A stretch of DNA of 64,000 bases. Source: Marinobacterium zhoushanense. GTDB lineage: Bacteria; Pseudomonadota; Gammaproteobacteria; Pseudomonadales; Balneatricaceae. The notes under the pieces are model-generated. The model saw only the letters and a program-made list of their open reading frames with translations, searched no databases and had not been told where the DNA came from. The first letter of the stretch is position 1. Every line of letters starts with the position of its first letter. Shown in pieces: positions 30,442-41,063 of the stretch. The stretch covers positions 464,091 through 528,090 of the forward strand of contig NZ_BMIJ01000002.1 in assembly GCF_014641945.1 (NCBI RefSeq). Reading direction: 5' to 3'. Position numbers and translations under genes: made by a program.

Positions 30442-32022
30442 TTATTCCCACTCGATGGTAGCCGGCGGTTTGCTCGACACATCATAGGTGACGCGGGACA
30501 CCTGAGCGATCTCGTTGATGATACGGCTGGACACGGTTTCCAGCAGTTCATACGGCAGGTGCGCCCAGCGCGCGGTCATGAAGTCGATGGTTTCGACGGC
30601 ACGCAACGCAATGACATACTCGTAGCGACGACCATCGCCGACGACACCGACCGACTTCACCGGCAGGAATACCGCGAACGCCTGGCTGGTCTTGTGGTAC
30701 CAGTCGGCATTGTGCAGCTCCTCGATGAAGATCGCGTCCGCCTCTCGCAGTATCTCGGCGTACTCCTTCTTCACTTCGCCAAGGATACGCACTCCCAGAC
30801 CCGGACCCGGGAAGGGGTGGCGATAGACCATATCGTAGGGCAGGCCCAGCTCCAGACCGATCTTGCGCACCTCATCCTTGAACAGCTCGCGCAGCGGTTC
30901 AACCAGCTCGAACTTCATATCGTCCGGCAGACCGCCCACGTTGTGGTGCGACTTGATCACATGCGCCTTGCCGGTCTTGGCAGCGGCGGACTCGATCACG
31001 TCCGGGTAGATGGTACCCTGCGCCAGGAAGCGGCACTCGGTCAGACGGCCCGCCTCGTAGTCGAACACCTCGATAAAGGTGTTGCCGATGATCTTGCGCT
31101 TCGCTTCCGGATCGCTGACCCCTTCCAGACGACCGAGGAACTGATCTTCGGCATCGGAGCGGATCACGTTCACGCCCATGTTGCGGGCGAACATATCCAT
31201 CACCTGCTCGCCTTCACGCTTGCGCAGCAGGCCGTTGTCGACGAATACGCAGGTCAGGCGGTCGCCGATCGCCTTGTGCAGCAGCGCCGCCACGACCGAG
31301 GAGTCGACACCTCCGGACAGGCCGAGCAACACCTTTTCATCGCCAACCTGGGCGCGCACCTTGTCGATCAGATCGTTGATGATGTTCGCTGCAGTCCAGA
31401 GCTTTTCAGCGCCGGCGATTTCGCAGACGAAACGCTCCAGAATCCGCATGCCCTGCTTGGTGTGAGTCACCTCAGGATGGAACTGAACGCCGTACAGGTT
31501 GCGCTTGGGATCACACATGGCAGCGATCGGCGCGGACTCGGTGGCGGCAATGATATGGAAACCTTCCGGCAGCTCCACCACCTTGTCGCCGTGACTCATC
31601 CACACATCCAGCGACAGGGAGCCATTGTTGGCGATGTGGTCTTCGATCCCTTCCAGCATACGGCTCGGGCTGTCCGCCAGACGCACGCGCGCGTACCCGA
31701 ACTCGCGCTTGTCGGAGCTGGACACCTTGCCGCCAAGCTGCTCCGCCATGGTCTGCATACCGTAGCAGATACCCAGTACCGGTATCCCCATGTCGAATAC
31801 ACATTTCGGTGCACGGGGCGAATCCAACTCGGTAACCGACTCCGGACCACCCGCCAGGATAATCCCCTTCGGTGCAAACTCGCGGATCTCCTCTTCGGTC
31901 ATATCGAAGGGATGAATCTCCGAGTAAACACCGATTTCACGTACACGGCGCGCGATCAGCTGGGTGTACTGCGATCCGAAATCAAGAATCAGGATACGTT
32001 GTGCATGAATATCTTTGGTCAT
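30442..32022 (-). CDS. guaA: GMP synthase (glutamine-hydrolysing)
   Basis: Converts XMP to GMP with ATP and glutamine. An N-terminal class I amidotransferase ([20 protein letters not shown], nucleophile in [20 protein letters not shown] region) precedes the ATP pyrophosphatase domain with the P-loop [18 protein letters not shown] dimerisation domain ends in [17 protein letters not shown]. The ATG at 32020-32022 ([11 protein letters not shown]) has GAGAG just upstream; an earlier in-frame codon would add 24 residues across the guaB-guaA hairpin. 526 residues, normal size. Confidence 0.98.
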   Translation of the reverse strand: MTKDIHAQRILILDFGSQYTQLIARRVREIGVYSEIHPFDMTEEEIREFAPKGIILAGGPESVTELDSPRAPKCVFDMGIPVLGICYGMQTMAEQLGGKVSSSDKREFGYARVRLADSPSRMLEGIEDHIANNGSLSLDVWMSHGDKVVELPEGFHIIAATESAPIAAMCDPKRNLYGVQFHPEVTHTKQGMRILERFVCEIAGAEKLWTAANIINDLIDKVRAQVGDEKVLLGLSGGVDSSVVAALLHKAIGDRLTCVFVDNGLLRKREGEQVMDMFARNMGVNVIRSDAEDQFLGRLEGVSDPEAKRKIIGNTFIEVFDYEAGRLTECRFLAQGTIYPDVIESAAAKTGKAHVIKSHHNVGGLPDDMKFELVEPLRELFKDEVRKIGLELGLPYDMVYRHPFPGPGLGVRILGEVKKEYAEILREADAIFIEELHNADWYHKTSQAFAVFLPVKSVGVVGDGRRYEYVIALRAVETIDFMTARWAHLPYELLETVSSRIINEIAQVSRVTYDVSSKPPATIEWE

Positions 32023-32069
32023 CTCTCGTGACTCCACCGAAACCCGGGGGCTCCAAAGCGACAGAAACG

Positions 32070-32096
32070 AAAAGTGGGGCGGCACCCGCCCCACTT
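32070..32096 (-). terminator. Strong hairpin between guaB and guaA, possible attenuator
   Basis: AAGTGGGGCGG at 32072-32082 pairs perfectly with CCGCCCCACTT at 32086-32096 around CAC. On the minus strand only TTTT follows, so termination may be partial. Placed within the guaBA operon, 24 bases after the guaB stop, it could lower guaA expression relative to guaB. Confidence 0.6.
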
Positions 32097-32119
32097 CTGT
32101 CCATATCTCAGTTTAGCGA

Positions 32120-33619
<1,500 letters not shown>

Positions 33620-33641
33620 TCAGTAAAAAATGAAACGAGCA

Positions 33642-33670
33642 ATTCTACAGAAATACCCGCCCAAGCTCAA
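33642..33670 (-). promoter_or_regulatory. Promoter for guaBA
   Basis: On the minus strand TTGAGC (33665-33670), a 17-base spacer and TAGAAT (33642-33647). The start of transcription would lie about 45 bases before the guaB ATG. The region between guaB and the divergent xseA is 162 bases. Confidence 0.6.
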
Positions 33671-33751
33671 TTTACATCTCCGTTATGACAGAGAAAATCT
33701 TCCCGCAGGGCTCTCTGCCATCTTACGCTCAATCCACGGTAGAATGGCGCC

Positions 33752-35098
33752 ATGATTATGCAGCCCACAGCCAATCGCGCGCTCAGCGTCAGCGCCCTGA
33801 ACCGGCAGGTCAAATCCCTGCTCGAACACTCATTTTTGTCGATCCAGGTGATCGGTGAAATCAGCAACTTTGCCCGCCCCTCCTCCGGCCACTGGTATTT
33901 CACGTTGAAGGATGCCAAGGCCCAGGTACGCTGCGCCATGTTCCGCAACAGCAACCAGAGAACCGGCTTCGTACCACGAGAAGGCGATGAGGTTCTCGTA
34001 ACCGCCCGCGTCAGCCTCTACGAGGGGCGTGGCGATTATCAGCTGATCTGCGAGAGGATGGAAAAAAGCGGGCTCGGCCAGTTACAACAGGCATTCGACG
34101 CACTGAAGGCAAAGCTCGATAAGGAGGGACTGTTCGACAGCGCGCGCAAGCGTCCGCTGCCGCTGCACCCGAAGCACCTTGGTGTCGTCACCTCGCCCAG
34201 CGGCGCCGCGATCCACGATATCCTGACCGTGCTCAAGCGCCGCTTTCCGGGTCTGCCGGTCACACTCTACCCCACTGCAGTGCAGGGTCAGGAGGCGGCA
34301 AGCCAGATCGTCTCTGCCATTGATCTGGCCAACCGCCATGGCCAGTGCGATGTGCTGATCGTCGGCCGCGGCGGCGGTTCGCTGGAAGATCTCTGGCCCT
34401 TCAATGAGGAGATCGTGGCCCGCGCCATCGCCGCCTCGGCCATTCCCGTCGTATCGGCCGTGGGTCACGAGGTGGATATCTCGATCAGCGACCTGGTCGC
34501 CGACCAACGCGCCGCCACCCCGTCGGCGGCCGCCGAACTGCTCAGCCCCGACCGGCACGCACTGGTGCTGAGACTGAATCAGCTGCGGCGGCGACTGGAG
34601 TCCCGTATCGGCTGGCAGTTGGAGCGAAAACGCCATCAACTGCTGGCCGCCCGGCAGCGCCTGCGCCATCCAGGAGAACGGGTGCGCGAGCATATGCAGG
34701 CGTTGGATCGGCTGGAGATCCGGCTCCAGCGCGCCGCACTCAGGCTGCTGGAACAACGCCGCAGTCGCTTGACCGATTTGAACGCTCGGCTGCAGCGGGT
34801 AACGCCGGCACGGCTACTCGATCAGTACCGCCACCAGCTCCAGCAACTGCAGCTACTGCTGCCCCGACTGATGCAGCGGCATCTGGAGCGCAACCGGCTG
34901 CGCTTGGCACAGCAGAGCGGCAAGTTACAATCGGTCAGCCCACTGGCAACCCTCGAGCGTGGTTACTCGATTTTGTTGAACCCAGCGGGCCAGGCAGTGT
35001 CTTCAGCAGAGCAGGTCAGTCCAGGGGAACGTCTTAAAGCGAGGCTCCACAAGGGTCGCCTGACCTGCACCGTGGACAGTATCGAACCGGGAGAGTGA
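33752..35098 (+). CDS. xseA: Exodeoxyribonuclease VII large subunit
   Basis: An N-terminal OB-fold (ALSVSALNRQVKSLLEHSFL, VIGEISNFARPSSGHWYFTLKD) leads to a catalytic domain with LGVVTSPSGAAIHDIL, VGRGGGSLEDLWPFNEE and SAVGHEVDISISDLVAD. A long arginine-rich coiled coil makes up the last 180 residues. The enzyme degrades single-stranded DNA in both directions with XseB, which is not in this window. 448 residues, usual size. A second in-frame ATG lies two codons later. Confidence 0.97.
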   Translation: MIMQPTANRALSVSALNRQVKSLLEHSFLSIQVIGEISNFARPSSGHWYFTLKDAKAQVRCAMFRNSNQRTGFVPREGDEVLVTARVSLYEGRGDYQLICERMEKSGLGQLQQAFDALKAKLDKEGLFDSARKRPLPLHPKHLGVVTSPSGAAIHDILTVLKRRFPGLPVTLYPTAVQGQEAASQIVSAIDLANRHGQCDVLIVGRGGGSLEDLWPFNEEIVARAIAASAIPVVSAVGHEVDISISDLVADQRAATPSAAAELLSPDRHALVLRLNQLRRRLESRIGWQLERKRHQLLAARQRLRHPGERVREHMQALDRLEIRLQRAALRLLEQRRSRLTDLNARLQRVTPARLLDQYRHQLQQLQLLLPRLMQRHLERNRLRLAQQSGKLQSVSPLATLERGYSILLNPAGQAVSSAEQVSPGERLKARLHKGRLTCTVDSIEPGE

Positions 35099-35100
35099 GG

Positions 35101-35913
35101 ATGAGAGCGTGCAACTGGCTGATCGCAGCCCTTTTACTACCGACCATGGCGCTGGCGATGCCCAAGGAGGCCCGGATACCGGGCGGTGTCGCACTTATCC
35201 CGCTGACCGGTATCGACAGCGAACAGGCACCGGAGGTCCGCTATGGCAAGAATCGTGTCATGGTAGTACCCGGCGATAGCAGCGGCTGGGTTGCCGTGGT
35301 CGGCATCCCGCTGGATGCAAAGGCAGACGAGACTCAACAGCTTACCCTGGACCAGGGCGGCTACAGCTTTCGTATCGACGACAAGCAGTATGAGAGCCAG
35401 CACCTGACGGTGAAGAACAAACGCTATGTCGAACCCGACCCCGAGGATGTCAAACGCTGGCGCCGCGAATCGGCAGAGATGGCGGCTGCATTCACGCATT
35501 GGTCTGCTCCGCCCCAGCCGACGACCGGCTTCACGCTGCCTGCCAAGGGCCCGTTCAGCAGCCCCTTTGGTTTACGCCGTTTCTTCAACGAACAGCCACG
35601 CAAGCCGCACAGCGGACTGGACATCGCAGCCCCGGAGGGCGCACCGATAAGCGCACCGGCTCCGGGCACGGTTGTGGCGGTCGGCAACTATTTTTTCAAC
35701 GGCAACACGGTCATCGTCGACCATGGCTATGGCCTGACCACGATGTACTGCCATATGAGCCATATCGATGTTGCCCTCGGCGACAAGCTCGATCTCGGTG
35801 ACCCGATCGGCAAGGTTGGCGCAACCGGCCGGGTAACCGGTCCCCATCTGCACTGGAGCGTCAGTCTGAACAACGTGCGGGTCGACCCGCTGCTGTTCGT
35901 TGACGGGCAATGA
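35101..35913 (+). CDS. M23 family peptidoglycan metallopeptidase
   Basis: About 270 residues. A signal peptide (ACNWLIAALLLPTMALAM) is followed by a beta-rich N-terminal domain and the LytM/M23 catalytic domain. RKPHSGLDIAAPEGAPI supplies the first His and Asp ligands, and GPHLHWSVSLN supplies the HxH pair. All expected zinc ligands are present, so an active periplasmic endopeptidase is likely. The start at 35101 is preferred over GTG at 35095 because GGGAG lies eight bases upstream; it begins two bases after the xseA stop, suggesting co-transcription. Confidence 0.92.
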   Translation: MRACNWLIAALLLPTMALAMPKEARIPGGVALIPLTGIDSEQAPEVRYGKNRVMVVPGDSSGWVAVVGIPLDAKADETQQLTLDQGGYSFRIDDKQYESQHLTVKNKRYVEPDPEDVKRWRRESAEMAAAFTHWSAPPQPTTGFTLPAKGPFSSPFGLRRFFNEQPRKPHSGLDIAAPEGAPISAPAPGTVVAVGNYFFNGNTVIVDHGYGLTTMYCHMSHIDVALGDKLDLGDPIGKVGATGRVTGPHLHWSVSLNNVRVDPLLFVDGQ

Positions 35914-35968
35914 CCGCCCCTCTGTGGTAGTCTCTAGCGCCTCAATTTTGAAACACGGACAATGCAAT

Positions 35969-36595
35969 ATGAGTGACCTGATCCTGGAAACAATCGAGCA
36001 GCGTGCCAGCTACGGCATCGGCCGTCAGATGGGCGACCAACTGGCCCAGAACGGTTTCGACGGCGTCGATATCGAAGCCGCCGCCGCCGGCCTTAGGGAC
36101 GCCTTCAACGGCGAAGCACTGCGTGTGAGCGCCGAAGATCTGACTGCGGCGTTCAACGAGCTGAACAACCGTCTGCGCGAAAAGCAGGAGCAGGAAGCGA
36201 AGGTAGCGATGCAGGCCGGCATCGATTTCCTCGCCGAGAATGCCAAGCGCGACGGTATCGTTACGCTGGAATCCGGCCTGCAGTACGAGGTGGTTGAAGC
36301 AGGTGACGAAGCCTCGGCGAAGCCGGAGCGCAGCAGTAAAGTGCGCGTGCACTATCACGGTACCTTTGCCGACGGTCGCGTGTTCGACAGCTCCTATCAG
36401 CGCGGCACCCCGGCCGAATTCCCGGTCGGTGGTGTTATCGCCGGCTGGACCGAAGCGCTGCAACTGATGCATGTCGGCGCCAAGTGGAAGCTGTATATCC
36501 CCTACCAGCTGGCGTACGGTGCCCAGGGTTCGCCGGGCGGCATTCCGCCCTACTCCACCCTGGTGTTCGATGTCGAGCTGATCGACATCCTCTGA
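35969..36595 (+). CDS. fklB: FKBP-type peptidyl-prolyl cis-trans isomerase, FklB type
   Basis: About 208 residues. An N-terminal dimerisation domain (ILETIEQRASYGIGRQMGDQL is the start of the family) joins through a long helix to a C-terminal FKBP domain. The latter shows VRVHYHGTFADGRVFDSSYQRG, FPVGGVIAGWTEAL, and GAKWKLYIPYQLAYG. No signal peptide is visible after the ATG at 35969, unlike FkpA, so it is assigned to the cytoplasmic FKBP22/FklB branch. Upstream in-frame codons lack support. Confidence 0.93.
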   Translation: MSDLILETIEQRASYGIGRQMGDQLAQNGFDGVDIEAAAAGLRDAFNGEALRVSAEDLTAAFNELNNRLREKQEQEAKVAMQAGIDFLAENAKRDGIVTLESGLQYEVVEAGDEASAKPERSSKVRVHYHGTFADGRVFDSSYQRGTPAEFPVGGVIAGWTEALQLMHVGAKWKLYIPYQLAYGAQGSPGGIPPYSTLVFDVELIDIL

Positions 36596-36602
36596 TCCAA
36601 AC

Positions 36603-36626
36603 GGGAGAGGCCTGCCTCTCCCTTTT
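36603..36626 (+). terminator. Intrinsic terminator of fklB
   Basis: GGGAGAGG at 36603-36610 pairs with CCTCTCCC at 36615-36622, followed by TTTT. It is seven bases after the stop. Confidence 0.8.
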
Positions 36627-36704
36627 ATGTACAGGATGTACGCTCCCCCGCGGGCGCATGGAGGCGCAGGAGCGGGGTAGGCCCTTTCGCCTGGAGCATT
36701 CAAC

Positions 36705-37472
36705 ATGGAACTGCACTACCACCGCACCGGGTCCGGCCCGACACTGATCATTCTGCACGGTTTGTTCGGCACCTGGGAGAACTGGGGTTTCCAGGTAAAA
36801 AAGCTGAGCGAGAAGTTCGACATCATCGCCGCCGACCTGCGCAATCACGGCAGCTCACCCCACGATGACAGCATCAGTTATCACCTGATGGCGGAGGATG
36901 TGATCGCACTGATGGATCGACTGGGGGTAGAAAGCGCGTCAATTCTAGGCCACTCCATGGGTGGCAAGGTGGCGATGCAGCTGGCGCTGGACCATCCTCA
37001 GCGGGTGAACAAGCTGATCGTCGCCGATATCGCACCGGTTCACTACCCACCACACCACAGCGATGTGTTCGCCGGCCTGCTTAGTGTCGACCTCGATGCG
37101 ATCGGTTCACGCGCTGCCGCCGACAGCCAACTGGCCGAGCACATCGATTCCACCGGCGTGCGGGCGTTTCTGCTCAAGAACCTGCAGCGTACCGGTGATG
37201 GCGGCTTCGCCTGGAAGATGAACCTGGAGGCATTGCACCGCGAGTATCAACAGATCGCGGCGGCACCGGCAGAGGGGGAATACGAGGGGCCGGTCCTGTT
37301 TATCAAGGGCGGAGATTCCGATTACCTGCTGCCCGAGCACGCAGACGCGATCAAAAGCCGCTTTCCCAATGCGGGATACAAGGTCATCGACGGGGTGGGA
37401 CACTGGCTACATGCCGAGAAGCCGGCTGCGTTTAACCGCCTGGTGGAGCGCTTCCTCGACGATCAGGCCTGA
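36705..37472 (+). CDS. Alpha/beta hydrolase, YbfF-type esterase
   Basis: The protein has 255 residues. HGLFGTWENWG forms the oxyanion-hole region, the nucleophile is in LGHSMGGKVAMQLA, the aspartate is probably in FIKGGDSDYL, and the histidine is in GVGHWLHAEKP. It has the overall pattern of the E. coli esterase YbfF, which cleaves acyl-CoA and other thioesters or esters. No signal peptide, so it is cytoplasmic. The stop region overlaps the convergent gene at 37463 by ten bases. Confidence 0.9.
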   Translation: MELHYHRTGSGPTLIILHGLFGTWENWGFQVKKLSEKFDIIAADLRNHGSSPHDDSISYHLMAEDVIALMDRLGVESASILGHSMGGKVAMQLALDHPQRVNKLIVADIAPVHYPPHHSDVFAGLLSVDLDAIGSRAAADSQLAEHIDSTGVRAFLLKNLQRTGDGGFAWKMNLEALHREYQQIAAAPAEGEYEGPVLFIKGGDSDYLLPEHADAIKSRFPNAGYKVIDGVGHWLHAEKPAAFNRLVERFLDDQA

Positions 37473-38437
37473 GCGTCGATAAAAGAACCGGCCAGGTACT
37501 GTATATCCAGCGCTCCGGACTGGACGAATTTCTGGTTGATCTCCGCCAACCGCTGCTGCAGCTGCGCCATCTCCTGCTGGTATTCCGCCAGCTGCTCGGC
37601 ACGCTGCTCACGTTCGCGCTGCTGTTCCTCGAAGGCCGCCCGGCGCTCCTCACTCTCAGCCAACCGCTGCTCATAGGCACCGATCGTCGACGCCTCATCC
37701 TCAGCTGGCACCCCAGCCGGTGGCGCCGATAGCGATACCAGGGTATCGGACTGGCCAAAATCTTCAGGCGGCGAACCCTCCGCCTGACGCACTGGGCTCT
37801 CCTGCTCAACAGCGCCCCTGTTTTCAGCCAATACTGCGGGTTGCTCGCCCTCCTCCGTCTCTTCATTGCCAGCCTCGCCGGCTTGAGTGGCAAGCTCAAC
37901 CTGAGCCTCGCTGATCAGCGCCCTGGCGGCAGCGGCAACCTTCAGGTCCTGGCCAGAGGGATCCACCGGAGCCAGTGCCGCACGCAGGATAACCTGCGCC
38001 TTATCCAGATCTGCTTCCGGATCGCCGCTGCTCACGGGCGCGGCGATACTGACCTCTCCGCCAATCGCGTACTGCTTGCCATCCGGGCCGCGTTGATAGG
38101 TGAAGCTGGCGCTTCCCGCCAAACCTCCGCCGGCGGACTGATGAGCCCGCTCATGCGCACGCACCTCACGATCACGGGCCTCGAGTTTATCGATCTCCTG
38201 CTGGTCGATATCGGAGCTGCGCTGACTGCCGCTGACACGCTGCTCACCACGCAGGCCGGAGCTTGCGCCATCGTTTACCGATGACCGGGAGTCTGAGGGT
38301 TGGGTGCCGGCGCCGACTGCAGGAAGCGCAGCCCTCTGTGCGCGGGTGCGCTCATCGAGGTTAGCCGCCTCCGCCCCCCGGTTGCCCGGAGTCAGCGTTG
38401 TGTAGGCTGTATTGGCTGCTGATATCGCCGAGATCAT
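37463..38437 (-). CDS. SprA-related putative metalloprotease (CJM1_0395 family)
   Basis: The protein has 324 residues. The middle holds the family core: VRAHERAHQSAGG, a HExxH-like zinc-binding motif (HERAH), then SFTYQRGPDGKQYAIGGEVSI and later DLDKAQVILRAALAP and AAAARALISEA. The N-terminus (MISAISAANTAYTTL) has no signal peptide, and the region before the core is low in complexity. After residue 180 the sequence is acidic, then becomes a glutamine- and glutamate-rich coiled coil (FEEQQREREQRAEQLAEYQQEMAQLQQRL). Activity has not been established in the family to my knowledge. I use ATG at 38437 rather than TTG at 38455. The small gene at 38509 precedes it. Confidence 0.85.
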   Translation of the reverse strand: MISAISAANTAYTTLTPGNRGAEAANLDERTRAQRAALPAVGAGTQPSDSRSSVNDGASSGLRGEQRVSGSQRSSDIDQQEIDKLEARDREVRAHERAHQSAGGGLAGSASFTYQRGPDGKQYAIGGEVSIAAPVSSGDPEADLDKAQVILRAALAPVDPSGQDLKVAAAARALISEAQVELATQAGEAGNEETEEGEQPAVLAENRGAVEQESPVRQAEGSPPEDFGQSDTLVSLSAPPAGVPAEDEASTIGAYEQRLAESEERRAAFEEQQREREQRAEQLAEYQQEMAQLQQRLAEINQKFVQSGALDIQYLAGSFIDAQA

Positions 38438-38508
38438 CGCGCTTTCCCGAACCAACCTTTAATACGATCGTGAGTACGATCATGCATCGTCTGTTGATGA
38501 AGGCGGCT

Positions 38509-38757
38509 TCAGGCCCGTGTGTCGATAATGAGGCCCAGCGCTTCGCTCGGTTCTTCCACCACCTTGGTTTTGGCCCCGGCTTCATTGGGGTTCACCGTGG
38601 TTTCCTGGAGCTGGGCATCGACCCGGCTACCTGAGGCCAGTTCTGGCTCCTGCGGCTGTCCACTGCCTTGCAGATCACTGGCGGCGCGCTGCACACCATC
38701 GACGCTTCGATTGGCCTGATAAAGTGCCGCGCTTTGGGAGAGGATTCCATTGATCAT
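38509..38757 (-). CDS. Small protein of unknown function, partner of the SprA-related gene
   Basis: The protein has 82 residues. It is supported as a gene by AGGGTGA before the ATG, a promoter-like pair upstream and its neighbour 71 bases downstream. The N-terminus (MINGILSQSAALYQANRSV) resembles that of the next gene (MISAISAANTAY), and the C-terminus is EALGLIIDTRA. Both ends recall flagellar rod/hook-type proteins, which begin with a short MI..I.. helix and often end in a LxDTxA-like tail, but the middle is absent. No family is recognised. Confidence 0.65.
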   Translation of the reverse strand: MINGILSQSAALYQANRSVDGVQRAASDLQGSGQPQEPELASGSRVDAQLQETTVNPNEAGAKTKVVEEPSEALGLIIDTRA

Positions 38758-38792
38758 CGTTCACCCTTCAACACGTTGACAATTTCTCGAGC

Positions 38793-38821
38793 AGTATAGC
38801 GCCTTCAGCAGAATTTGTTCA
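38793..38821 (-). promoter_or_regulatory. Candidate promoter for the small gene and the SprA-related gene
   Basis: On the minus strand TGAACA (38816-38821), 17 bases, TATACT (38793-38798). The -35 overlaps the last codon and stop of bioD. It would start transcription about 30 bases before the ATG at 38757. Confidence 0.45.
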
Positions 38822-39511
38822 CTTTTTGGACAGGCCTAATAGCTGAAGATCGAGGTGGGCGGCGGCCTCAGCCGCTGTAGCGCTATCCAGATGTGGCACT
38901 GTGCCCAGCAACGGCGCCCGCAGCGCGGCTCGAATGGTATCGATGTTCTCCTGCAACACTGGCATATCCGGGTCCATAACATTTGCCACCCAGCCTGCCA
39001 GGGTCAGACCGTCGCGAGAGATCGCTTCAGCAGTGAGCAGGGCATGACTGATACAGCCAAGCTTCATGCCCACCACCATGATCACCGGGATCTGTAACTG
39101 CTGCGGTACGCGCGCCAGGGTTTCGGAAGGATTAAGCGGTACCCGCCAGCCACCCGCGCCTTCGATCAACACGAAGTCGGCCGGCTGCATCAGTGCGCCG
39201 CGACAAAACGCCACCAGGCGGTCGGCACTGAGGCGGCGATTCTCACGCTGCGCCGCGATATGGGGCGCTATCGGCTCAACCAGTGCAACCGGATTGACCT
39301 GGTCATAGCCGAGCTTCACACTGGCGGTTTGCTGCAGCTGCAAGGCATCGGCGTTTCTGAGTCCCTCGGCGGTCTCCTCACAACCCGCGGCCACCGGTTT
39401 CAGGCCGATGGTACGCAGCCCCATATCATTGGCTTTGTGCAACAAGCCGGAAGCGACCAGGGTTTTCCCGGCATCGGTATCGGTGCCGGTAACAAAGTAG
39501 ATCTGTTTCAC
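38819..39511 (-). CDS. bioD: Dethiobiotin synthetase
   Basis: Closes the ureido ring of dethiobiotin from DAPA, CO2 and ATP. The P-loop YFVTGTDTDAGKTLVASGLL is at the N-terminus, and KPVAAGCEE and VLIEGAGGWRVPL are the usual substrate motifs. I place the start at GTG 39509-39511 (KQIYFVTGTD), with AGGA six bases upstream; it overlaps the bioC stop as GTGA. Starting at ATG 39529 would add six residues inside bioC. 230 residues. Last gene of the bio operon. Confidence 0.96.
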   Translation of the reverse strand: MKQIYFVTGTDTDAGKTLVASGLLHKANDMGLRTIGLKPVAAGCEETAEGLRNADALQLQQTASVKLGYDQVNPVALVEPIAPHIAAQRENRRLSADRLVAFCRGALMQPADFVLIEGAGGWRVPLNPSETLARVPQQLQIPVIMVVGMKLGCISHALLTAEAISRDGLTLAGWVANVMDPDMPVLQENIDTIRAALRAPLLGTVPHLDSATAAEAAAHLDLQLLGLSKK

Positions 39512-40299
39512 GCTGAATCCTTCATCCACGCCAGATAGTAGACTTCATAGCTTGCCGGCAAAGCGCCACTGTCCAGGCGCATCCCGTCATAGGCGCGCGA
39601 TAGTGTCCTCAATCTGGAGATACCGGACAAGCCCTGCTGTTGGCGGGGGTTTACGTTATGCGCACCCAGCGCCTTGAGCTCATGCATCAGCTCTCCGAGC
39701 TGATCATATTCCAGCACCCGCTGCTCAATGCTTTCATCCAGCGACACCAGTCCCGCCGCCGCAGCTCTGAGTTCAGACAGCGGGCAGAACTCATTGACAT
39801 GGCAATCGTCATCGACCTGGGCCCAGGCTTGCTTCAGCTCCGCCAGGGTTCCTGGCCCCAGTGTGGCGATCAACATCCACCCACCCGGTTTCAGCACCCG
39901 ACGCAGCTCGGCAAACAGGCAGGCGGGTTGCTCACACCACTGGATGGCAAGACTGGAGTAGATCAGATCGACGCTGTTATCGGCCAGGGGCAGGGCTTCG
40001 GCATCGCCGCAAACATGGTGGTGCGAGGTCAGTGAATGGCGGGAACGCGCATAGCCGAGCATTCCCTCGGCCAGGTCGAGGCTGAGCAGCAGCGCTTGCG
40101 GGTAACGCTGGCGCAAGCTGGTGGACGCATAACCGGTTCCGCTACCGAGATCGAGCACCACTTCAGGCGTTGCATCCGGCAGCCTGGCCAGCAGCGAATC
40201 GGCGACGCTGCGCTGCAGCCCGGCAACACTGTCGTAGGTCGGTGCCGCGCGACTGAACGACTGGGCCACCAGGCGTTTGTCTCGCACTACCGCGTTCAT
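39508..40299 (-). CDS. bioC: Malonyl-ACP O-methyltransferase
   Basis: Methylates malonyl-ACP so that it can enter fatty acid synthesis and become pimeloyl-ACP. The protein has 263 residues: FSRAAPTYDSVAGLQRSVAD is the BioC N-terminus, VVLDLGSGTGYAS binds SAM, IYSSLAIQWCEQP is the substrate-side stretch, and RVLKPGGWMLIATLGPGTLAELKQAW follows. The start overlaps the bioH stop by four bases (ATGA). Confidence 0.96.
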   Translation of the reverse strand: MNAVVRDKRLVAQSFSRAAPTYDSVAGLQRSVADSLLARLPDATPEVVLDLGSGTGYASTSLRQRYPQALLLSLDLAEGMLGYARSRHSLTSHHHVCGDAEALPLADNSVDLIYSSLAIQWCEQPACLFAELRRVLKPGGWMLIATLGPGTLAELKQAWAQVDDDCHVNEFCPLSELRAAAAGLVSLDESIEQRVLEYDQLGELMHELKALGAHNVNPRQQQGLSGISRLRTLSRAYDGMRLDSGALPASYEVYYLAWMKDSA

Positions 40300-41063
40300 A
40301 ATCTGCTCCCGGCGATAAAGTCGTCCAGGTCCTCAATAAAACGCGCCGGCTCCGTAATGAAGGGCAGGTGTGCGGCGGTCGCGTAGCGGCGAATCACTGC
40401 ATCGGCACGCAAGCTGCCGATATGCTCGGCCATCTCGATAGGTACCAACGGGTCCTGCTCGCCCAGCATCAACATCAGTGGGTGTGACACATGCGCTAGC
40501 AGCGGGCGCAGGTCTTCTGCCAGCAGGGCCAGTGTCGCCACCAACCCCTGCTCATCCGCGGCGCTGGCCGCAATCACCTGTTTGAGCAAGCGCAACTCCT
40601 GGCGGGCGCTGGTGCTGCCTTGGGTTTGCAGCATGGCAAAGCGGCTAAGTGTTTTTGCGCCATTATCCCCGAGACCGGAAGCAAAGGCGTCGAAGGTCTC
40701 TTCAGCCATGGCACAGGGCCAGTCGTCACGCTGCACGAAACAGGGTGTGGCAGCGGTCAGCACCAACTGACTCACCCGCTCCGGCGCCCGATTGGCCACT
40801 GCCAGCGCCAGCGCACCACCCAGCGACCAGCCGAGCCACACGGCCCGCTCCGGCGCACCGTCAAGCAGCATCTCGGCCACGGAGTCGATGCTGGTGCACT
40901 CCAGTGTCGGCGACTGCCCCAACCCCGGAATATCGATCAGGGTCAGGCGATAGTGCGACGCCAGCGGTTCGATCAACGGTTGCCAGATCGCACTGGAGAG
41001 GCCCCAGCCGTGCAGCAAGACCAGATCAGGGCCCGCACCATAGTGCTCGGTATGCAGGCTCAT
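40296..41063 (-). CDS. bioH: Pimeloyl-ACP methyl ester esterase
   Basis: An alpha/beta hydrolase of 255 residues that removes the methyl group from pimeloyl-ACP methyl ester. [12 protein letters not shown] is the oxyanion region, the nucleophile is in [13 protein letters not shown], the aspartate is in [11 protein letters not shown], and the histidine is in [11 protein letters not shown]. The start ATG overlaps the bioF stop (ATGA). Its ribosome site AAGGTG lies inside the repeated 3' end of bioF. Confidence 0.95.
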   Translation of the reverse strand: MSLHTEHYGAGPDLVLLHGWGLSSAIWQPLIEPLASHYRLTLIDIPGLGQSPTLECTSIDSVAEMLLDGAPERAVWLGWSLGGALALAVANRAPERVSQLVLTAATPCFVQRDDWPCAMAEETFDAFASGLGDNGAKTLSRFAMLQTQGSTSARQELRLLKQVIAASAADEQGLVATLALLAEDLRPLLAHVSHPLMLMLGEQDPLVPIEMAEHIGSLRADAVIRRYATAAHLPFITEPARFIEDLDDFIAGSRL

